Below are positions 23,278-29,061 of a stretch of DNA of 29,061 nt, in pieces. Both the position numbers and the translations under genes were made by a program. The stretch's first letter is position 1, and each line of letters begins with the position of its first letter. The notes under the pieces are model-generated. The model saw only the letters and a list, made by a program, of their open reading frames with translations, had not been told where the DNA came from and made no database searches. This DNA comes from an uncultured Bacilli bacterium (GTDB lineage: Bacteria; Bacillota_I; Bacilli_A; RF39; UBA660): the NCBI GenBank assembly GCA_934101345.1, contig CAKOQV010000008.1:1-29061 (forward strand). The letters run 5' to 3'.

Positions 23278-24795
23278 ATGAATAAGAAAATACTCATATT
23301 TCATAATAAATTATTTAATCTTTTGATTATTATTGCAACATTACTTATGGGTATTGGTTATGCTTCAGTTAATTCAGTTACATTAGATATTGCTGGTAAA
23401 GTAACTGCTAAAGAACAAGATGGAGTTTATATAAAAAGTGTTAAATATATTAAAGATAATAATGCTAACTTGGAGCTAAGTAAAATTAATAATTATTATC
23501 AAACAATGCTTTATAGTAGTGTTGCTTTATCTAGTACTGATACTTCTTCTTCGATTACTTATTACATAACTATTTATAATAATTCTGATAAAAATTATTA
23601 TTTTAAAGACACATTATTCTCTGATGCCTTCTACGATAATAAAGATATTACTTTTTCTCTTGAGGGCCTTGAAAAGGGAGATATAATTGATCCTCATTCA
23701 GAATTATCTTTTTCAATAACATTTAAATATAACAATAATATTACAGAAATTACTAATAATATTTTAAATTCTTATTTGAATTTTAAATTTAGTGTTCCTT
23801 CAAATATGAAAGGTGTTACGTCAAGAAATTATAATGGTGAATTCTGGAAATATAAGGCTTCTATTACAAACATTGTATTTCAAAATACAATTAGTGATAT
23901 TGATGGAGCTATTAGCTTTGACGTGTCAGAAGCTGGTGATGGTACAGTAATGTCACGATTGGTTTCAAATGGCGATGATACCTATACACTATATTTACAG
24001 AGTGATTCTATCATTAGTGCTCCCGCTAATTCTTCATATTTATTTTATAACTTTTCAAAACTACAAAATATAGAAAATATAGAATATTTAAACACGAGTA
24101 AAGTTACTAATATGTCGTATATGTTTTCAGTCCAATATAATGGAAGCAATAATTTGAATAGTTTAGATTTGAGCAATTTTGATACTAGCAAAGTAACTAG
24201 CATGGCACATATGTTTGAGTGCCGAAGCATGTTAACAAATATAAATGTAAGTAATTTTAATACATCTAAGGTAACTAATATGTCCGCAATGTTCCGTGGT
24301 TGCAAAAAACTAATCAGTGTAAATGTAAGTAGCTTTGATACAAAAAATGTAACAGATATGAATATGCTATTTTACGATTGTAATTCTTTAACCACATTAG
24401 ATTTGAGCAATTTTGATACCAGTAGTACTACAAATATGGGTTATATGTTTGGCGCTCTTTCATCAATAACAAAATTAGACTTAAGCAATTTTAATACATC
24501 TAAGGTAACAGATATGTATTCTATGTTTTATAATTGTTCAAAACTTACTGAATTGAATGTAAGCAACTTTAATACATTAAAAGTAACAAATATGAGTAAT
24601 ATGTTTATGTATTGTTCACAATTAAAATCATTAGATTTAAGTAGTTTTGACATGGCCAATGTCACTAATAAAAATGGTATGTTGTATAGTACCAATAATG
24701 TTAAAGATGCTTACGCTAGAACAGATGCAGATGCTAGTATATTAAACGCAATTAGTGGTAAACCGACTACATATACATTTATAGTTCGTAGTTAA
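23278..24795 (+). CDS. BspA-type repeat surface protein with SipW-cargo signal
   Basis: A 505-residue exported protein. A hydrophobic segment (about 11-30) runs into GIGYASVNSVTLDIAGKVTA, matching the 20440 protein. A beta-rich region follows to about residue 200. Then, from about 268 to 468, come eight copies of the 24-residue BspA/DUF285 leucine-rich unit, keyed by phrases such as DTSKVTSMAHMF and NTSKVTNMSAMF. Such repeats bind host matrix or other bacteria in several gut and oral species. The tail (ISGKPTTYTFIVRS) has no LPXTG motif or membrane anchor, so the protein must be held by the N-terminal part or by polymer partners. Last gene of the operon; a terminator follows. Confidence 0.88.
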   Translation: MNKKILIFHNKLFNLLIIIATLLMGIGYASVNSVTLDIAGKVTAKEQDGVYIKSVKYIKDNNANLELSKINNYYQTMLYSSVALSSTDTSSSITYYITIYNNSDKNYYFKDTLFSDAFYDNKDITFSLEGLEKGDIIDPHSELSFSITFKYNNNITEITNNILNSYLNFKFSVPSNMKGVTSRNYNGEFWKYKASITNIVFQNTISDIDGAISFDVSEAGDGTVMSRLVSNGDDTYTLYLQSDSIISAPANSSYLFYNFSKLQNIENIEYLNTSKVTNMSYMFSVQYNGSNNLNSLDLSNFDTSKVTSMAHMFECRSMLTNINVSNFNTSKVTNMSAMFRGCKKLISVNVSSFDTKNVTDMNMLFYDCNSLTTLDLSNFDTSSTTNMGYMFGALSSITKLDLSNFNTSKVTDMYSMFYNCSKLTELNVSNFNTLKVTNMSNMFMYCSQLKSLDLSSFDMANVTNKNGMLYSTNNVKDAYARTDADASILNAISGKPTTYTFIVRS

Positions 24796-24802
24796 AAATA
24801 TA

Positions 24803-24920
24803 GCTTCTATATGATAGATATGTAGATATACTATTTATAGACTTTAGGCTATAAATAGCACTGAAAGACTATAGGCTGAAAGTGAATAAAAAAAGATGTA
24901 AATAATAAGTAAACTAAAGG
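24803..24920 (-). repeat. 118-bp repeat R2 containing tandem-hairpin copy 5
   Basis: Second copy of R1, 8 nt after the last operon gene. Core 24831-24884 on the minus strand: hairpin 1 ends CACT/AGTG, with a symmetric inner loop and AG-CC-TATA-GT-CT apex; hairpin 2 arms CTATTTATAG/CTATAAATAG with a CC-TAAA-GT apex. It lies on the opposite strand to the copies at 17664 and 27668. Together R1 and R2 flank a segment of about 4.9 kb holding the whole secretion operon. Confidence 0.8.
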
Positions 24921-24942
24921 CAATATTATTGCCTTTTTATTT
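24916..24942 (+). terminator. Terminator of the secretion operon
   Basis: AAAGGCAA (24916-24923) and TTGCCTTT (24929-24936) pair perfectly around a 5-nt loop, followed by a T-rich run. Confidence 0.85.
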
Positions 24943-24957
24943 TTATTTTGTTATTAT
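24929..24957 (+). promoter_or_regulatory. Promoter of ppdK, -35 inside the upstream terminator
   Basis: TTGCCT (24929-24934) and TATTAT (24952-24957) are 17 nt apart. The -35 is the 3' arm of the preceding terminator stem. Confidence 0.55.
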
Positions 24958-24979
24958 ATTAAGGTGAGGTGAAAGATAA

Positions 24980-27610
24980 ATGACAAAATATGTTTATTTG
25001 TTTACAGAAGGTAATGCAGATATGAGAAACCTTCTTGGTGGTAAAGGTGCTAACTTAGCGGAAATGACAAATATTGGTTTGCCGGTTCCACAGGGATTTA
25101 CTATTACTACTGAAGCTTGTACTAAGTACTATGAAGATGGACGTACAATTAATGATGAGATTCAAAGTCAAATTAATGAATACATTATTAAGATGGAAGA
25201 AATTACAGGAAAGAAATTTGGAGATAAAGAAAATCCATTATTAGTTTCTGTTAGAAGTGGTGCTAGAGCTAGTATGCCTGGTATGATGGATACTATTCTT
25301 AATTTAGGATTAAATGAAGAAGTAGTTAATGTTCTAGCAGAAAAATCTAATAATCCTAGATGGGCTTGGGATTGTTATCGTAGATTTATTCAAATGTATT
25401 CTGATGTTGTTATGGAAGTTGGTAAGAAATACTTTGAACAACTAATTGATAAGATGAAGGAAGAAAAGAATGTTAAATTAGATGTTGAACTTACTGCTGA
25501 TGATTTAAAAGAATTAGCTAGAGAGTTTAAAGAAGAATATAAGTCTAAGATTGGTGATGATTTCCCAGATGATCCAAAAGAACAATTAATGGGAGCTATT
25601 AAAGCTGTGTTTAGATCTTGGGATAATCCTAGAGCTAATGTTTATCGTAGAGATAACGATATTCCATATTCTTGGGGAACTGCTGTTAATGTTCAATCAA
25701 TGGCATTTGGTAATATGGGAGATGATTGTGGTACAGGTGTTGCTTTTACAAGAGATCCTGCTACTGGTGAAAAAGGTTTATTTGGTGAATTCTTAACTAA
25801 TGCACAAGGTGAAGATGTTGTTGCGGGTGTTAGAACTCCAATGAAGATAACTGAAATGGCTGATAAGTTCCCAGAGGCTTTTGAGGAATTTAAGAAAGTA
25901 TGTGCTACTTTGGAAGAACATTACCGTGATATGCAAGATATGGAGTTTACTGTAGAACATGGTAAATTATATATGTTACAAACAAGAAATGGTAAGAGAA
26001 CGGCGCAGGCCGCTTTAAAGATTGCTTGTGATTTAGTTGATGAAGGAATGAGAACTGAAGAAGAGGCTGTATTAATGATTGATCCTAGAAACTTAGATAC
26101 ATTATTACATCCACAGTTTGATAATAAGGCAATAAAAGCTGCTACTCCAGTTGGAAAAGGACTTGGTGCTTCTCCTGGTGCCGCTTGTGGTAAGATTGTA
26201 TTTACAGCTGAAGATGCTGCTACTTATGGTATAGGTGGTAAGGGAGAAAAAGTTGTACTTGTTAGACTTGAGACTTCTCCTGAAGATATTACTGGTATGA
26301 AGGCTGCTCAAGGTATTTTAACAGTACGTGGTGGTATGACAAGTCATGCTGCAGTTGTTGCTCGTGGTATGGGTACTTGCTGTGTATCTGGATGTGGTGA
26401 TATTATCATGAATGAAGCTAAGAAAGAATTTACTTTAGCTGGTAAAGTATACCATGAAGGAGATGTTATCTCTATTGATGGTACTACTGGTAATATTTAT
26501 GATGGAGCTATTCCAACAGTTGATGCTACTATTGCGGGTGAATTTGGCCGTGTTATGGCATGGGCTGATAAGTATCGTAAGCTTGGTGTTAGAACTAATG
26601 CTGATACTCCTAAAGATACTAGAAAAGCAATTGAACTTGGTGCTGAAGGTATTGGACTATGTCGTACTGAGCATATGTTCTTTGATGAAGAGAGAATATT
26701 TAACTTAAGAAGAATGATTTTATCTGAAACAGTTGAAGATAGAGAAAAATATTTAAGTTTATTAATTCCTTATCAAAAAGGTGACTTTAAAGAAATGTAT
26801 AAGGAATTAAAGGGTCTACCTATGACTGTTCGTTATATCGATCCACCTCTTCATGAATTTATTCCTAAGACTGAGGCTGAAATGAAAGAGCTTGCTGAGG
26901 CTATGGGAATAACTGTAGAACATATTATTGATGTATGTAATGAATTACATGAATTTAATCCAATGATGGGTCATAGAGGATGTCGTTTAGCAGTTACTTA
27001 TCCAGAAATTGCTAGAATGCAAACTCGTGCTTTAATGGAAGCTGCTATTGAGGTTCATGAAGAAGAAGGATATGATATTGTTCCTGAGATTATGATTCCA
27101 CTTGTTGGTGAAGTTAAAGAATTAAAATATGTTAAGGATATAGTAGTAGAAACTGCTGAACTTGTTAAGAAAGAAAAAGGTTCTGATATGGAATATCATA
27201 TTGGTACTATGATTGAAATACCAAGAGCTGCTCTTACTGCTGATGCAATTGCTACTGAAGCCGAATTCTTCTCATTTGGCACTAATGATTTAACACAAAT
27301 GACATTTGGTTTCTCTAGAGATGATGCTGGTAAGTTTTTAGGAGCCTACTATGAAAAGAAGATTTATGAACAAGATCCATTTGCTAGATTAGATCAAGTA
27401 GGTGTTGGACAACTAGTTAAAATGGCTGCTGAAAAAGGTAAGGCTACAAGACCAAATATTAAACTTGGTATTTGTGGTGAACATGGTGGGGATCCATCTA
27501 GTGTTGAATTCTGTCATAATGTAGGATTAACATATGTTTCTTGCTCACCATATAGAGTACCTATAGCTAGACTTGCTGCTGCACAAGCTGCTATTAAAGC
27601 TAGTAAATAA
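24980..27610 (+). CDS. ppdK: Pyruvate, phosphate dikinase
   Basis: An 876-residue enzyme that interconverts pyruvate + ATP + Pi and phosphoenolpyruvate + AMP + PPi. In fermentative gut bacteria it often serves glycolysis in the ATP-making direction, with PPi in place of ATP. The N-terminal ATP-grasp domain starts at GGKGANLAEMTNIGLPVPQGF (about 21-41). The phosphorylated His is H456 in GGMTSHAAVVARG. The C-terminal barrel ends with the catalytic Cys C832 in GICGEHGGD. These numbers match the well-studied clostridial enzyme (His455, Cys831) with one residue of offset. GAGGTGA precedes the ATG. It is a single-gene unit with its own promoter and terminator. No PPDK regulatory protein gene is adjacent. 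Confidence 0.98.
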   Translation: MTKYVYLFTEGNADMRNLLGGKGANLAEMTNIGLPVPQGFTITTEACTKYYEDGRTINDEIQSQINEYIIKMEEITGKKFGDKENPLLVSVRSGARASMPGMMDTILNLGLNEEVVNVLAEKSNNPRWAWDCYRRFIQMYSDVVMEVGKKYFEQLIDKMKEEKNVKLDVELTADDLKELAREFKEEYKSKIGDDFPDDPKEQLMGAIKAVFRSWDNPRANVYRRDNDIPYSWGTAVNVQSMAFGNMGDDCGTGVAFTRDPATGEKGLFGEFLTNAQGEDVVAGVRTPMKITEMADKFPEAFEEFKKVCATLEEHYRDMQDMEFTVEHGKLYMLQTRNGKRTAQAALKIACDLVDEGMRTEEEAVLMIDPRNLDTLLHPQFDNKAIKAATPVGKGLGASPGAACGKIVFTAEDAATYGIGGKGEKVVLVRLETSPEDITGMKAAQGILTVRGGMTSHAAVVARGMGTCCVSGCGDIIMNEAKKEFTLAGKVYHEGDVISIDGTTGNIYDGAIPTVDATIAGEFGRVMAWADKYRKLGVRTNADTPKDTRKAIELGAEGIGLCRTEHMFFDEERIFNLRRMILSETVEDREKYLSLLIPYQKGDFKEMYKELKGLPMTVRYIDPPLHEFIPKTEAEMKELAEAMGITVEHIIDVCNELHEFNPMMGHRGCRLAVTYPEIARMQTRALMEAAIEVHEEEGYDIVPEIMIPLVGEVKELKYVKDIVVETAELVKKEKGSDMEYHIGTMIEIPRAALTADAIATEAEFFSFGTNDLTQMTFGFSRDDAGKFLGAYYEKKIYEQDPFARLDQVGVGQLVKMAAEKGKATRPNIKLGICGEHGGDPSSVEFCHNVGLTYVSCSPYRVPIARLAAAQAAIKASK

Positions 27611-27622
27611 TCATATTAATAT

Positions 27623-27662
27623 AAGAGAACTTAGATATAATAGTTATTTAGGTTCTTTTCCT
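27623..27662 (+). terminator. Terminator of ppdK
   Basis: AAGAGAACTTA (27623-27633) and TAGGTTCTTTT (27649-27659) pair over 11 bp including two G-T pairs. Confidence 0.7.
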
Positions 27663-27667
27663 TTATG

Positions 27668-27730
27668 TACTTTGAGCTTGTAATCTCAAAGTGTTAGTTT
27701 AAGCCTTATGCAAGATAAGTCTTAAACTAA
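27668..27730 (+). repeat. Tandem-hairpin repeat, copy 6
   Basis: Hairpin 1: TACTTTGAG (27668) and CTCAAAGTG (27685), with loop CT-TGTA-AT. Hairpin 2: TTAGTTTAAG (27694) and CTTAAACTAA (27721), with CC-TTAT-loop-ATAA-GT at the apex, so the C-T mismatch is kept and an extra 4-bp tip is added. Compared with the 17664 copy, a C-G pair has become T-A in hairpin 1. The stretch from here to 27806 shows nothing else. Confidence 0.75.
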
Positions 27731-27806
27731 TGTATTTATGTTTATCTATATGGTAATTAGATGAATAAAAAAATACTATTATTTTAATAGAATTTCCTTT
27801 GTGTTA

Positions 27807-27815
27807 TGATATAAT
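27807..27815 (+). promoter_or_regulatory. Extended -10 promoter of the MazG-Nudix pair
   Basis: TGATATAAT is an extended -10 (TG-N-TATAAT); the -35 region is weak. It lies 29 nt before the ATG at 27845. Confidence 0.55.
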
Positions 27816-27844
27816 TGATATGTAAGAAAGTGAGGGTTAATATA

Positions 27845-28144
27845 ATGAATATGAAAGAAATACAAAAAGAAATATGGGATAATAAAGTTAATAAAGGATT
27901 TAATATAGCAGATGTTAATAAAGAGTTTTGCTTATTATATGGTGAAGTAGCTGAAGCATATGATGCTTATAGAAAGAAAAAAGATGATTTAGGAGAAGAA
28001 CTTGCAGATGTTGCTATATATTTAATGGGGCTTTCTGAAATGTTAGGCTTTGACTTAGAGGAACAAATATTAAATAAAGTATCTAAAAATAAAAAGAGAG
28101 TTTATAAAGATATAAATGGGGTAAATGTAAGAATAAAAGATTAG
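27845..28144 (+). CDS. MazG-like nucleotide pyrophosphohydrolase
   Basis: A 99-residue all-helical protein of the MazG/dUTPase-like group that hydrolyses NTPs or dNTPs to NMP and PPi, often removing damaged or non-canonical nucleotides. The metal sites are E34xxE37 (GEVAEAYDA) and E52xxD55 (EELADVAIYL). Single-domain length. GAGGG lies 8 nt before the ATG at 27845; the in-frame ATG at 27815 overlaps the -10 box and is not used. The Nudix gene follows in 15 nt, so two nucleotide-cleaning enzymes share one message. Exact substrate is unknown. Confidence 0.85.
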   Translation: MNMKEIQKEIWDNKVNKGFNIADVNKEFCLLYGEVAEAYDAYRKKKDDLGEELADVAIYLMGLSEMLGFDLEEQILNKVSKNKKRVYKDINGVNVRIKD

Positions 28145-28159
28145 TTATTTGGAGGTAAG

Positions 28160-28567
28160 ATGAAGAAATATAATGTGATTGTTGTTTTTGATAAGGACCT
28201 AAATAAAACATTAATGTGTAAAAGAACTAAAGAACCATATAAGGGTATGTTTAATTTAGTTGGTGGAAAAATTGAAAGAGAAAATGATGGTCTTAATGAA
28301 GCGTATATAGAATTAAATGAAGAGACTAATATAACTAGTGAAGATATTTCTTTGATACATTTTATGAATATTGAATATGTTGTGTTTGATAAGTTGATTG
28401 AAGTTTATTATGGTATATTAAATAAAGCGGTTAATTTAATAGAGGAGGTTAATAAACTTGAATGGGTTAGTATAAATGATAACTTTTTTGATATGAATAA
28501 ATATGCTGGTGAAGGAAATATTGGTCATATAATTGAAGAAATTAAAATAAGTATGAATATGCATTAA
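28160..28567 (+). CDS. Nudix hydrolase, divergent box
   Basis: A 135-residue Nudix-fold protein that would split a nucleoside diphosphate-linked compound. The box is recognisable: GGKIE at 35-39 and ELNEE at 51-55 carry the metal-binding glutamates. The usual Arg before the Glu (REL) is Ile here, and the spacing between the two halves is one residue longer than the classic pattern, so activity may be altered. GGAGG lies 7 nt before the ATG. It is co-transcribed with the MazG-like gene. A hairpin overlapping the stop ends the unit. Confidence 0.8.
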   Translation: MKKYNVIVVFDKDLNKTLMCKRTKEPYKGMFNLVGGKIERENDGLNEAYIELNEETNITSEDISLIHFMNIEYVVFDKLIEVYYGILNKAVNLIEEVNKLEWVSINDNFFDMNKYAGEGNIGHIIEEIKISMNMH

Positions 28568-28583
28568 TTTACATATTCTTTTT
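28555..28583 (+). terminator. Terminator of the MazG-Nudix operon
   Basis: GAATATG (28555-28561, coding) and CATATTC (28572-28578) pair over 7 bp, followed by TTTTT. It also overlaps the end of the convergent gene at 28569. Confidence 0.7.
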
Positions 28584-28859
28584 AATAGTATTATTGATTA
28601 TGTCACCAACTTTTTCTAGAGTATCTTTTGTAACGGGGGTATTTCCATTATTTATATGGGACTTCCATTCCCTGTTAAAGGTGTAGCTTCCATTGGTACA
28701 TAGAGTTTGGGCTATTAGCATTATCCAGTTACCAACGGCATTCTGCTCGGTGCTTGTTAAATTATCTATTAGAGCTAATCCTATTATAAATGCTAGGGCA
28801 GTTAATGATTTATCTTCGATCTTTTGGTTATTCATAGTAAATTTTATTCTTTTTTGCAT
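28569..28859 (-). CDS. Small unknown helical protein
   Basis: A 96-residue protein that I cannot assign. A helix-rich middle contains a moderately hydrophobic stretch (LTALAFIIGLALIDNL) and NAVGNWIMLIAQTLCTNGS, a pattern I have seen in small uncharacterised Bacillota proteins; the C-terminus is charged. It is probably soluble or membrane-associated. No good ribosome site precedes either Met at 28859 or Met at 28835, so the start is uncertain. TATACT lies about 15 nt upstream on the minus strand as a possible -10. Convergent with the Nudix gene, 1 nt between the stops. Confidence 0.6.
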   Translation of the reverse strand: MQKRIKFTMNNQKIEDKSLTALAFIIGLALIDNLTSTEQNAVGNWIMLIAQTLCTNGSYTFNREWKSHINNGNTPVTKDTLEKVGDIINNTIKKNM

Positions 28860-28899
28860 AAATTAGTAGTGAAAGTATAAAAAAATATTGTTTTAGTGG

Positions 28900-28928
28900 T
28901 TGACACTAATCTCTAAAAATGGTATACT
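28900..28928 (+). promoter_or_regulatory. Promoter of the CAU tRNA
   Basis: A perfect TTGACA (28900-28905) and TATACT (28923-28928) are 17 nt apart; the transcript start would be near 28935, giving an unusually long tRNA leader of about 53 nt. Confidence 0.85.
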
Positions 28929-28938
28929 TATTTTGTTA

Positions 28939-28967
28939 TTCAGAGAGCGGATGCTCTAACAACTGAA
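28939..28967 (+). other. Hairpin in the tRNA leader, complementary to the tRNA body
   Basis: TTCAG-AGAGC (28939-28948) pairs with GCTCT and CTGAA (28953-28957, 28963-28967) with a 5-nt bulge. Within it, CGGATGCTCTAAC (28948-28960) is the exact reverse complement of 29006-29018 in the tRNA D arm and anticodon stem. Confidence 0.7.
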
Positions 28968-28987
28968 TATATACTATTTATGCTGAT

Positions 28988-29061
28988 GGACCCTTAGCTC
29001 AGTTGGTTAGAGCATCCGGCTCATAACCGGGCGGTCGCAGGTTCGAGTCCTGCAGGGTCCA
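28988..29061 (+). tRNA. tRNA with CAU anticodon (probably Ile2, else Met)
   Basis: Acceptor GGACCCT/AGGGTCC with A73 as the last base of the window. D arm AGCTC...GAGC; anticodon arm CCGG-C-TCATAAC with CAT; T arm GCAGG/CCTGC with TTCGAGT. The acceptor and anticodon arm resemble Bacillota tRNA-Ile2, whose C34 is changed to lysidine by TilS, more than initiator Met, which lacks the first pair. Elongator Met cannot be excluded. Any CCA lies beyond the window. Confidence 0.9.

Noticed and set aside
19772..24920. Composite transposon or insertion sequence
   Set aside because: There is no transposase or recombinase gene in or near the flanking repeats, and no target-site duplication could be identified.
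26454..26708. 84-codon frame inside ppdK
   Set aside because: It lies wholly within a conserved gene in another frame and has no independent signals; composition is an artefact of the real frame.
17664..27730. CRISPR array
   Set aside because: The repeats are few, far apart and irregularly spaced, are palindromic pairs of hairpins, and there are no cas genes.

Overview
The window is very AT-rich, densely packed bacterial DNA. TGA is used as an ordinary stop (the gene ending at 15699) and TGG codes Trp, so the code is standard and not the Mycoplasma code. Strong Bacillus-type ribosome sites (AGGAGG/GGTGA), TTGACA/TATAAT promoters with 17-nt spacers, T-tailed terminators, an alpha/beta small acid-soluble spore protein, pyruvate phosphate dikinase and BspA-type surface repeats all point to an uncultured gut-type Bacillota. 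A Bacilli lineage near RF39 or Erysipelotrichia is my best guess; this is inference without a tree.

Layout. 1-2578: tRNA-His (minus), then a short-chain reductase, a PLP-fold methionine gamma-lyase family protein and a small unknown protein. 2566-6405: a VanY-type D,D-carboxypeptidase and mutS, divergent across a region rich in TTTTAC/GTAAAA boxes. 6455-8368: a type IV prepilin, thiI and the spore protein gene. 8453-8594: a likely minus-strand small RNA. 8686-12645: a secreted cargo-like protein, a membrane-anchored thioredoxin, a PH-domain protein, recX, a lipoprotein, a small unknown and rnhB. 12654-15699: a PilB/GspE-type ATPase divergent from two prepilin-like genes and a membrane-anchored protein. 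15738-17648: tRNA-Ser and uvrC. 17905-18558: a single unknown membrane protein. 18743-19723: the rplM-rpsI operon. 20314-24942: a four-gene surface secretion operon (small cargo protein, ER-type/SipW-like signal peptidase with a large membrane domain, DUF5305-type membrane protein, BspA-repeat cargo). 24980-28567: ppdK, then a MazG-like and a Nudix protein. The end holds a small minus-strand unknown gene and a CAU tRNA.

How parts fit. The prepilin at 6455, the two prepilin-like proteins at 14177 and 14685 and the ATPase at 12654 are pieces of a type IV pilus or competence pseudopilus; the platform protein and prepilin peptidase are not in the window. The 20440-24795 genes look like a self-contained export system: two products share the same N-terminal signal (GYAxV, then LDIxG), and a dedicated peptidase and a membrane partner lie between them.

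The most unusual signal is a family of dispersed structured repeats. Each has two adjacent hairpins in a core of about 54 nt; near each loop lies a conserved mismatch (AG, CC, a short loop, GT, CT). I count six copies: 1-50 (cut by the window edge), 17664-17764, 18648-18687 (shortened), 19800-19853, 24831-24884 and 27668-27730. Stem arms differ between copies but pairing is kept, with several compensatory changes. Pairs of copies in the same orientation bracket the two accessory insertions (the 17905 gene and the secretion operon) on either side of rplM-rpsI. This suggests that the repeats either form the borders of mobile or recombining cassettes or mark transcript ends.
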